Source: Pelomonas sp. SE-A7 (lineage in GTDB: Bacteria; Pseudomonadota; Gammaproteobacteria; Burkholderiales; Burkholderiaceae_C). Taken from it: DNA of 64,000 nucleotides. Shown here one piece after another: positions 38,963-47,013 of the stretch. Position 1 is the stretch's first letter. The number at the start of each line of letters is the position of its first letter. The stretch spans positions 2,728,001-2,792,000 of the forward strand of contig NZ_JAUASW010000001.1 of assembly GCF_030345705.1 (NCBI RefSeq). Reading direction: 5' to 3'. Made by a program: the position numbers and the translations under genes. The notes below the pieces were generated by a model that had not been told where the DNA came from, did no database searches, and saw only the letters and a program-made list of their open reading frames with translations.

Positions 38963-41575
38963 CTACTTGCTTGCCTTCTTGGCGGCGGCCTTCTTGGCCG
39001 GCGCCGCCTTGGCCGCCGTCTTGGCGGCACGAGGCTCGAACTCGAAGCCCACCTTGCCGGCCTTCTTGTCCCAGACCAGGAAGGCCTTGAACTTGCGGCG
39101 CGTCTTGTTGGACACGAAGTTCTCCAGCAGGTCGGTCTTGCCCTCGCTCAGCAGCTTGTGCACCTGGGCGGTCTCGATCGGCTGCTGAAGAATGATCTTG
39201 CCGCTCTTGAAGTCGCAGCTGACCTTGGCCCCGACCGAGTGCTCGCAGACATAGTTGCTGCCGTGCTCATAGACCTGGCCCTGGCACTTGGGGCAGGCGC
39301 CCAGCGAGCTCTGGCCGCTGAAGTCCACCGGCTCGCCGTCACCCTCGGCCTTCTTGGCGTCCTCGCCGAAATCGAACTCCAGCTTCCAGTTGGCGATCTC
39401 CTCGTCGTAGACCAGGGCCAGCTCGGCCGTGAAAGGCCAGCCGGCCTTGGAGCGGAAGCCCTCCAGCGGGCCGATCTTTTTGTCGCGAAGGAACTGCTCC
39501 ACCTCGTGCAGCTCGAAGCTGCGGCCGCCGGGGATCTTGCCGATGGAGAAGCCGCAGCCCTCGGCGTCGCCGGATTTGCCGGTGCAGGTGAAGCGGCGGT
39601 AGTTCTCCTTCACCACACCACCGCACTTGGGGCAGGCCGTCTTCAAGGTGGCGTAGTCGCCGGGGATGGTGTCGCGGTCGTATTCCTTGGCCTTGCGCAC
39701 CACCTTCTCGGTCATGGCCGCGATCTCGGCCATGAAGGCGTCGCGCTTGAGGCGGCCCTTCTCCATCTCGGCCAGCTGGTATTCCCAGTTGCCGGTCAGC
39801 TCGGGCTTGGTCAGCTCGTCCACGCCCAGGCCGCGCAAGAGCGTCATCAGCTGGAAGGCCTTGGCCGTGGGGATCAGCTCGCGGCCTTCGCGCAGCATGT
39901 ATTTCTCGGTCAGCAGGCCTTCGATGATGGCGGCCCGCGTGGCCGGCGTTCCCAGGCCCTTCTCGGCCATGGCCTCGCGCAGCTCGTCGTCCTCGACCAG
40001 CTTGCCCGCGCCTTCCATCGCCGACAGCAGCGTGGCTTCGCTGTAGCGGGCCGGCGGCTTGGTCTGCAGGCCCTTGACGTCCACGCTCTCGGTCCGCACC
40101 ACCTCGCCGGCCTTGACCGGCACCAGGCTGGCACCGCTGCCGCCCTCTACGCTGTTCTCGTCCTCGGCTTCCTTGCCGTAGATCGCCTGCCAGCCCGGCT
40201 TGACCAGCACCTTGCCGTTGGTCTGGAACTTGAATTCCTTGCCACTGGCCTTGACGGTGGAGATGCGGGTCGTGACCTGGAACTCGGCCGGCGGGAAGAA
40301 CACGGCCAGGAAGCGCTTGACCACCAGGTCGTAGAGCTTGGCCTCGATCTCGGTCAGGCCCTTGGGCGACTGCAGGGTCGGGATGATGGCGAAGTGGTCC
40401 GAGACCTTGGCGTTGTCGAACACCTTCTTGGTCGGCTTGATGTAGCCGGACTTCAGCGCCAGCTTGGCATGGACCGCCAGCGGGCCGCCCTCGTCGGCCA
40501 GCATCTGGGCCGTCTGCTGGGCCACGGCCAGGTAGTCCTCGGGCAGGTAGCGCGAGTCGGTACGCGGGTAGGTCAGGGCCTTGTGCTTCTCGTACAGCGC
40601 CTGGGCCAGCGACAGCGTGGTCTTGGCCGAGAAACCGAAGCGCGAGTTGGCCTCGCGCTGCAGCGTGGTCAGGTCGTAGAGGCCGGGGCTGGCCTGCGTG
40701 CTGGGCTTGCTTTCCTCGGTGACCGTGGCCGGCTGGGCCTTGACCGCGGCAGCGATGGCGTCGGCCTCGGCGCGGGTCCAGAGGCGGTCAGCCTTGCGCT
40801 CGGCATCGTTCTCGTCCTTTTTCCAGGACGGGTCGAACCACTTGCCCTCGTACTGGCCGGCTTCGGCGTCAAAGGTGCCGCGCACCTCCCAGTAGTCGCG
40901 GTACACATGCTTGCGGATCTTCTCTTCGCGCTCCACCACGATGGACAGCGTCGGCGTCTGCACCCGGCCCACGGTGGTCAGGAAGAAGCCGCCGTCGCGC
41001 GAGTTGAAGGCGGTCATGGCCCGCGTGCCGTTGATGCCCACCAGCCAGTCGGCCTCGGAGCGGCAACGCGCGGCATCGGCCAGCGGCAGCATCTGCGCAT
41101 CGCTGCGCAGCTTGTCGAAGCCCTCGCGGATCGCGGCCGGCGTCATGCTCTGCAGCCACAGGCGCTGCACCGGCTTGTCCAGCTTGCCCTTGGCGGGCTG
41201 CGCATATTGAAGAATCAGGCGGAAGATCAGCTCACCCTCGCGGCCCGCGTCACAGGCATTGATAAGGTTCGTGACGTCCTTGCGCTTGATCAGCTTGACC
41301 AGGGCATTGAGCCGGCCCTTGCTCTTGTCTATCGGGTTCAGGTCGAAATGCGGCGGGATCACCGGCAGGTGGGCAAAGCTCCACTTGCCGCGCTTGACGT
41401 CGAATTCCTCCGGCGCCTTGATCTCGACCAGGTGACCCACGGCCGAGCTGACCACATAGCTGTCGTTCTCGAAGTACTCGTCGTGTTTCTCGAACTTGCC
41501 CGAGCTCGCGGTCAGCGCGCGCACCAGGTCCTGGGCCACGCTGGGCTTCTCGGCAATGATCAGGGACTTGCTCAT
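38963..41575 (-). CDS. topB: DNA topoisomerase III
   Basis: An 870-residue type IA topoisomerase. The Toprim domain starts SLIIAEKPSVAQ, with the metal site NACDAGREGELIF (D-A-G-R-E instead of the usual D-x-D-x-E). The active-site tyrosine is Tyr336 in ALTYPRTDSRYL. LQREANSRFGFSAKTTLSLAQALY is the conserved domain II/III helix, shown here within 20-residue pieces LQREANSRFGFSAK and TTLSLAQALY. C-terminal zinc-ribbon-like cysteines (CPKCGG, CTGK, CPKCQG, CEHS) precede two Toprim-CRPT-like repeats. The last 25 residues are almost only Lys and Ala, like a histone-H1 tail, probably for DNA contact. Confidence 0.95.
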   Translation of the reverse strand: MSKSLIIAEKPSVAQDLVRALTASSGKFEKHDEYFENDSYVVSSAVGHLVEIKAPEEFDVKRGKWSFAHLPVIPPHFDLNPIDKSKGRLNALVKLIKRKDVTNLINACDAGREGELIFRLILQYAQPAKGKLDKPVQRLWLQSMTPAAIREGFDKLRSDAQMLPLADAARCRSEADWLVGINGTRAMTAFNSRDGGFFLTTVGRVQTPTLSIVVEREEKIRKHVYRDYWEVRGTFDAEAGQYEGKWFDPSWKKDENDAERKADRLWTRAEADAIAAAVKAQPATVTEESKPSTQASPGLYDLTTLQREANSRFGFSAKTTLSLAQALYEKHKALTYPRTDSRYLPEDYLAVAQQTAQMLADEGGPLAVHAKLALKSGYIKPTKKVFDNAKVSDHFAIIPTLQSPKGLTEIEAKLYDLVVKRFLAVFFPPAEFQVTTRISTVKASGKEFKFQTNGKVLVKPGWQAIYGKEAEDENSVEGGSGASLVPVKAGEVVRTESVDVKGLQTKPPARYSEATLLSAMEGAGKLVEDDELREAMAEKGLGTPATRAAIIEGLLTEKYMLREGRELIPTAKAFQLMTLLRGLGVDELTKPELTGNWEYQLAEMEKGRLKRDAFMAEIAAMTEKVVRKAKEYDRDTIPGDYATLKTACPKCGGVVKENYRRFTCTGKSGDAEGCGFSIGKIPGGRSFELHEVEQFLRDKKIGPLEGFRSKAGWPFTAELALVYDEEIANWKLEFDFGEDAKKAEGDGEPVDFSGQSSLGACPKCQGQVYEHGSNYVCEHSVGAKVSCDFKSGKIILQQPIETAQVHKLLSEGKTDLLENFVSNKTRRKFKAFLVWDKKAGKVGFEFEPRAAKTAAKAAPAKKAAAKKASK

Positions 41576-41627
41576 CTGTCTTTCATTTCTTCTACAACAG
41601 GCGCCGGGGTCGGCACCAGGGCCTGCC

Positions 41628-41633
41628 TACAAT
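41628..41633 (+). promoter_or_regulatory. -10-like TACAAT upstream of the SET-domain gene
   Basis: TACAAT lies 65 bases before the ATG at 41699, in the divergent region with topB. Leader sequence between them contains a CGCG/CGCAC-rich stretch. The -35 hexamer is poor. Confidence 0.4.
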
Positions 41634-41698
41634 CCGGCCTCGCGTACGCGCGCCCACGCGCACGCACACCCATGAATTCAATGTAACCACAAGACTCG

Positions 41699-42172
41699 AT
41701 GACGCAAGCCGCCGCCAAGAATTCCAGCCGACGCATCCAGGTCCGGCAATCGGGAGTCCACGGCCGCGGCGTCTACGCAGCGCTCGACATCGAGGCCGGC
41801 GACCGCATCATCGAGTACACCGGCGAACTGATCGACTGGCCCGAGGCCTTGCGCCGCCATCCGCACGATCCCAAGCAGCCGGACCATACCTTCTACTTCC
41901 ACATCGAGGGCGGCAACGTCATCGACGCCCTGCACGGTGGCAACAGCTCGCGCTGGATCAACCACAGCTGCGACCCCAACTGCGAAGCCGAGGAGACGCC
42001 GGAGGGCCGGGTCTTCATCAAGGCGCTGCGCGACATCCTGCCGGGCGAGGAGCTGTTCTACGACTATGGCCTCGTGATCGATGAGCGCTATACGCCCAAG
42101 CTGAAGAAGCAGTTCGCCTGCCATTGCGGCAGCCCGGTTTGCCGTGGCACGATGCTGGCGCCCAAGCGCTGA
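41699..42172 (+). CDS. SET-domain protein-lysine methyltransferase
   Basis: A 157-residue SET protein, nearly only the catalytic domain. VRQSGVHGRGVYAALDIEAGD is the N-terminal SET motif (GRG at 22-24). The SAM/catalytic motif is RWINHSCDPNC with Asn88 and His89, followed by ELFYDYG with the active-site tyrosine. A post-SET zinc motif CHCGSPVCRGTML closes the active site, as in eukaryotic histone methyltransferases. The substrate in bacteria without histones is unknown; DNA-binding proteins or translation factors are candidates. It diverges from topB, whose Lys-rich tail makes it one possible target (speculation). Confidence 0.93.
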   Translation: MTQAAAKNSSRRIQVRQSGVHGRGVYAALDIEAGDRIIEYTGELIDWPEALRRHPHDPKQPDHTFYFHIEGGNVIDALHGGNSSRWINHSCDPNCEAEETPEGRVFIKALRDILPGEELFYDYGLVIDERYTPKLKKQFACHCGSPVCRGTMLAPKR

Positions 42173-42195
42173 GCGCCCTCTGCAAGGCCCAAGCC

Positions 42196-43065
42196 ATGAA
42201 CAATCCTTCGAACGGACACCTGAACTGGGGCGCCGAGGCGCTCTGGCAGGAACTGGAACCGCTGCTGCCCGGCCTGTCCATCGAAGTGCTGGCCCGTTGC
42301 GGCTCGACCAACACCGAACTGCTGGAGCGGCTGCGCCACAGCCAGGAAGAACAGGGCAACCGCGGCCAGGCGCGCCGCAGCCACGACCTGCAGCCCTGCC
42401 TGCTGGTGGCCGAGCACCAGACTCAGGGCCGCGGCCGCATGGGCCGCAACTGGGTGGCCAGCCCCGGCGCCTCGCTGACCTTTTCCGTGGCCATTCCCAT
42501 GGCGCTGGAGGCTTCGGCCGGCCTCTCGCTGGCCGTGGGCACGGTGCTCGCCGATGCGCTGGAATCGCCGCGCGAAGGCGCGCTGCACCTGGGTCTCAAG
42601 TGGCCCAACGACCTCTGGCTGGACGGCCGCAAGCTGGGCGGCATCCTGATCGAGACCGTGCCGGCCGGCGCCAGCCGCATGGTCATCGTCGGCGTGGGCC
42701 TCAACGTGCTGGCCGAAGGCAAGCCGGCCGAGGGCCATGGCTTCGCCACCGGCTATGCCAGCCTGGACGAGCTCTACCCTGGCGTTGACGCGCCGCGCGC
42801 CCTGGCACTCGTGGCCCGGCCGCTGATTGCGCTGCTGGCCGGCTACGCGACCCAGGGCCTGGTGCCCTGGCTGGCTGCCTACCAGCGCCGCGACCTGCTG
42901 CGCGGCCAGCTGATCACCGCCGGAACCCTTGAAGGCCTGGGTGCCGGCGTCAATGCCCAGGGCGAGCTGCTGCTGCAGACCGGCAGCGGCGCGCCCACCG
43001 TGGTCAGCGGCGGCGAGGTCACGGTCCGCTTTGCGCCTTCCGAGTCTTCCAAGGACCCCAACTGA
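42196..43065 (+). CDS. birA: Biotin--[acetyl-CoA-carboxylase] ligase, monofunctional
   Basis: 289 residues comprising the catalytic and C-terminal domains only: biotin/ATP motif EHQTQGRGRMGRNW, then KWPNDLWLDGRKLGGILIE and VGVGLNVL, and a C-terminal SH3-like domain (LEGLGAGVNAQGELLLQT). The N-terminal winged-helix repressor domain of E. coli BirA is missing, so it should biotinylate AccB but not repress bio genes. The ATG at 42196 lies 23 bases after the SET gene. The usual betaproteobacterial neighbour coaX is absent. Confidence 0.94.
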   Translation: MNNPSNGHLNWGAEALWQELEPLLPGLSIEVLARCGSTNTELLERLRHSQEEQGNRGQARRSHDLQPCLLVAEHQTQGRGRMGRNWVASPGASLTFSVAIPMALEASAGLSLAVGTVLADALESPREGALHLGLKWPNDLWLDGRKLGGILIETVPAGASRMVIVGVGLNVLAEGKPAEGHGFATGYASLDELYPGVDAPRALALVARPLIALLAGYATQGLVPWLAAYQRRDLLRGQLITAGTLEGLGAGVNAQGELLLQTGSGAPTVVSGGEVTVRFAPSESSKDPN

Positions 43066-43775
43066 TGCTGCGTGCCCTCCTCGCCCTGCTGCTGGTCGTC
43101 AATGCACTGTTCTTTTCCTGGACCCAGGGCTGGCTGGATGGCATCACCGGCGTTCGGGCCATCGGTCAGCGCGAGCCCGAGCGGCTGCAACGGGCCCAGA
43201 ACGCCGAGCGCCTGAACCTGCTGAACCCGCAGGCCGCCGCCGCGCTGCAGCTGACCGCCTGCGTGGAGATAGGCCCGGTGCAAGGCGACGAGGCGCTGCA
43301 GCGGGTGCAGGCTTCGCTGGAGCGCGCCGGCATCGCCGCGGCCAGCTACGAGCTGAGCAAGGCCGAGGCCGCGGGCCAATGGGGCGTGGCGACCATCAAG
43401 CTGGGCACCAAGGATTTCCGCGAGCGCAAGGAAGAAACCTACAAGCGCCTGAAGGTCGCGTACGAGCCGCTACCCGGATTTCCGGACGAGCAGCCCAGCC
43501 TGCTGCTGAGCCGCCATCCCACCCAGAAGGCCGCCGAGGCCGCGCTGGAGTCGTTCTCGCAGCGGGCCCTCAAGGGTCTGCGTGTCCTGCAATTGCAGGC
43601 GGCCCCACCCAGCAGCACGCTGCGCTTCGAGGCCGCCGACGGCGCCCTGCAGGCCCAGCTGCGCACGCTGGCCGCCCGCGAGTTCGGCGGTCCCGGCCTG
43701 ATCGCTTGCACGCCCACGGCGGCGGCTGCCGCGGCGAGCAACCCGGCGAGTGCTGCCAGCGCCGCCAGCCGCTGA
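43065..43775 (+). CDS. Membrane-anchored SPOR-like protein
   Basis: 236 residues with an N-terminal transmembrane anchor (LRALLALLLVVNALFFSW). An extracytoplasmic domain follows with two SPOR-like segments (ACVEIGPVQGDEALQRVQAS and LLLSRHPTQKAAEAALES), ending in an Ala/Ser-rich tail. SPOR domains bind denuded peptidoglycan glycans at division sites; assignment here is tentative because conservation is low. The ATG overlaps the birA stop (TGATG). In related genomes a SPOR gene follows birA-coaX, which supports the reading by position. Confidence 0.6.
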   Translation: MLRALLALLLVVNALFFSWTQGWLDGITGVRAIGQREPERLQRAQNAERLNLLNPQAAAALQLTACVEIGPVQGDEALQRVQASLERAGIAAASYELSKAEAAGQWGVATIKLGTKDFRERKEETYKRLKVAYEPLPGFPDEQPSLLLSRHPTQKAAEAALESFSQRALKGLRVLQLQAAPPSSTLRFEAADGALQAQLRTLAAREFGGPGLIACTPTAAAAAASNPASAASAASR

Positions 43776-43791
43776 GTTCCCGCGCCGACGC

Positions 43792-45804
43792 TCAGGCGGC
43801 TGCTTGCCGCCGACCGAGCAACAGCCCCGCCGCCACCAGGCCCAGCAGCCACAGCGGACTCGTCGTGCCACCGCCTCCACCGCCACCACCGCCACCCGAG
43901 GTGACCGGCGGGTTGCTGGTCACCGGCGCGGCCGCCACCACGAAGCTGGCATCACTGGCCGGATAGACATTGCCCTGGTCGTCCGTCACCGTGACCCGGA
44001 CCACGAAAGTGCCGGCCGCCGAGGGCGTCAGCGTCACCGTCTGCAGATTGCTGGCCGAGCTGAAACCCGTGACGATGCCGCCGCCATCGACCAGTGCCCA
44101 GGCATAGCCGGCCACGGCACGGCCGGTCGGCAGGCCGCTGGCGGTGGCCGTCAGGCCGAGGCTCTGGCCGGCCGTGGGCGTGCTGCTTGTCTGGATGCCC
44201 ACGCTGATGGACGTGGTCACGGCCCGCACCGCCGCGGCCGCGTCCAGCATGCCGGCGCCGCAGAAGCTGGTGTTGCAGTAGCACTCGAGCTGGTCGCTGC
44301 TGGTCGGCGCCACGCATTGGCCGGTGCCGGCCGTCGCACCGGTGCTGACGAAGGGCCGCGCACTGGCACGCAGGGCCGCAATCGCCTCGCTTGGGGTGAG
44401 GCTCGGCCGCGCGGACATCATCAGGGCCAGGGTGCCCGAGACCAGCGGTGCCGAGAAGCTGGTGCCCACCGAAGCCGCGCCGTCGGTGTAGGCGTTCTCC
44501 GCGGTCCGTGGCGTGGTCGCGCCGGTGTTGGTGGTGCTCAACATCGGATAGAGGCAGGGCTCGCCGGCGCCGGTGTTGACGCAGTTGCCGCCCGGCGCGC
44601 TGATCGTCACCTCGGGACCCAGGCTGGAGAAGCCGACCTTGCTGCCCGCATGGCGCAGCGCGGCCACCGCGACCGCGCCAGGGCAGTTGCCGGGAATGTT
44701 GACCGGCTGCCCCGCGGTGTTGCCGGCGGCGACCACGACGACGGCATTGCGGGCCGTCACGTCGCTGATCACCTCGCGGTAGAGCCGGCCGGTGCTGTCG
44801 GCGGCCGAGCAACTGCCGGCGCCGCCCAGGCTGAGGTTGAGCACCCGTGCCGGATTCGGATTGACCGGCACGCCGGGCAGGCTGATGCCCACCGCCCATT
44901 TCATGCCGGCAATGATGTCGGAGTCGTAGCCGCCGCACTTGCCGAGCACCCGCACCGGCAGGATGGGGCTGGACCAGCTGACCCCGGCGATGCCCAGGCC
45001 GTTGTTGCTGGCAGCGGCGATCAGGCCCGAGACCCGCGTGCCATGCCAGGAGCTGTTGCCAACGTCGTCGCTGCTGCAGGCGCCGAGCCGCCCGCTGTTG
45101 ATGTCCGCCTGGGTCACCCAGTCGCCGGGGTCGCTGGCATCGCTGTCGTGCAGGTCGCCGTCGTTGGCCGTGGCCAGGGCAACCGTCGAGGAGCTGCTGT
45201 AGCCCACCATGTCGTAGCCGGGGAGCAGCTTGCCGGCCAGGTCGGGATGGTCGTAGCGCACGCCGGTATCCAGCACGGCCACGACGACCGAGGCCTTGCC
45301 CGTCGTCAGGTCCCAGGCGGCAGGGGCATTGATGCTGGAGACCACCTCGCCGGCCGGCGCCTTCAGGTACCACTGGCCGACCGCCGGCAGGCCGCCATTG
45401 CCGACGGCATAGAGCGGGTCATTGGGCGTGGTCGCCGTGTGGCGGCGCCGGTGGTCCACGGCCACCAGTTCCACTTCGCTGTCCTGGGCCAGGCGGCGGG
45501 CCAGCGTGGCCGAGTCCACGCCGTCGGCCAGGATCACATGGGTGCGTTCGTCCAGGCTGCGCAGCGCGGCCAGCTGCCGGCCTATGCGCATGCCGAGGCC
45601 GGTGGCACGGGTCTGGGCAATATGGCGCGCCTCGCCGGCTGCCGTGCCGGCCGCCATGATCTTGGCGCGCACGCTGGGCGCCTGGGCCTTGAAGCGCACG
45701 ATCACGCGCGCATTGCTGCTTTCTTCTTGAGCGGCCTGGCTCGTCGTTGCCAGCAGGGCCAGGCTCAGACCCGCCAGCCGGCAGATCCTGGAGAAACGGA
45801 ACAT
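43792..45804 (-). CDS. Subtilisin-like serine protease (S8) with C-terminal GlyGly-CTERM-like anchor
   Basis: A 670-residue secreted protease: signal peptide (RICRLAGLSLALLATTSQA), I9-type propeptide (about 30-125), and S8 catalytic domain. The triad is Asp179 (AVLDTGVRYDHPDL), His254 (SSWHGTRVSGL) and Ser449 (SVGTSFSAPLVSG); the oxyanion Asn362 is in AAGN. A beta-sandwich (PKD/Ig-like) domain spans about 545-620. The C-terminus has ten consecutive Gly, then TTSPLWLLGLVAAGLLLGRR, which fits the GlyGly-CTERM/rhombosortase type. The ATG at 45804 is chosen over 45900 because the signal peptide starts there. Convergent with the SPOR gene. Confidence 0.92.
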   Translation of the reverse strand: MFRFSRICRLAGLSLALLATTSQAAQEESSNARVIVRFKAQAPSVRAKIMAAGTAAGEARHIAQTRATGLGMRIGRQLAALRSLDERTHVILADGVDSATLARRLAQDSEVELVAVDHRRRHTATTPNDPLYAVGNGGLPAVGQWYLKAPAGEVVSSINAPAAWDLTTGKASVVVAVLDTGVRYDHPDLAGKLLPGYDMVGYSSSSTVALATANDGDLHDSDASDPGDWVTQADINSGRLGACSSDDVGNSSWHGTRVSGLIAAASNNGLGIAGVSWSSPILPVRVLGKCGGYDSDIIAGMKWAVGISLPGVPVNPNPARVLNLSLGGAGSCSAADSTGRLYREVISDVTARNAVVVVAAGNTAGQPVNIPGNCPGAVAVAALRHAGSKVGFSSLGPEVTISAPGGNCVNTGAGEPCLYPMLSTTNTGATTPRTAENAYTDGAASVGTSFSAPLVSGTLALMMSARPSLTPSEAIAALRASARPFVSTGATAGTGQCVAPTSSDQLECYCNTSFCGAGMLDAAAAVRAVTTSISVGIQTSSTPTAGQSLGLTATASGLPTGRAVAGYAWALVDGGGIVTGFSSASNLQTVTLTPSAAGTFVVRVTVTDDQGNVYPASDASFVVAAAPVTSNPPVTSGGGGGGGGGGTTSPLWLLGLVAAGLLLGRRQAAA

Positions 45805-45835
45805 CGACAGCCTCGCAAGTGCTTCTGCTGGCGCC

Positions 45836-45841
45836 AGTGTA
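45836..45841 (-). promoter_or_regulatory. -10-like TACACT for the S8 protease gene
   Basis: TACACT on the minus strand, 31 bases before the ATG at 45804. It would give a leader of about 25 bases. The -35 hexamer is weak. Confidence 0.4.
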
Positions 45842-45898
45842 GGAGCCGGCCGTCGCGGCAACTGTGAAGAAGCGTCAAGGCTTTCCCTGCCCGCCGAC

Positions 45899-45931
45899 AA
45901 AGAAAAAGGGCCCCGCTCGCGCGAGGCCCTT
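45899..45931 (-). terminator. Terminator downstream of gapA
   Basis: Stem AAGGGCC/GGCCCTT (arms 45906-45912 and 45925-45931) with a further self-complementary CGCGCG core. It is followed on the minus strand by TTTTTCTTTG. It lies 24 bases after the gapA stop and isolates gapA from the protease gene. Confidence 0.8.
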
Positions 45932-45954
45932 CAGCTGTCGGCAGTGGCCGTGGA

Positions 45955-46953
<999 letters not shown>

Positions 46954-46980
46954 TGAAAGCTCCTCAGAAGATGTTGGAAA

Positions 46981-47008
46981 GAAAAAAGGGGCGCCAGTGA
47001 CACCCCTT
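46981..47008 (-). terminator. Terminator between tkt and gapA
   Basis: On the minus strand a 10-bp stem (with two G-U pairs) around a 3-base loop is followed by TTTTTTCTTTCC. It begins 5 bases after the tkt stop. It ends about 28 bases before the gapA start, leaving almost no room for a separate gapA promoter. Confidence 0.8.
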
Positions 47009-47013
47009 GGAAT

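Noticed and set aside
38945..41686. A 913-codon plus-strand frame antisense to topB
   Set aside because: Gly/Ala/Leu/Asp-rich shadow; topB on the other strand has every type IA topoisomerase motif.
43860..43905. Polyglycine/GCC-repeat tract as a phase-variable microsatellite
   Set aside because: The codons in the tract vary (ggc, ggt, ggg mixture) rather than forming a uniform short repeat; it fits a protein sorting signal better.
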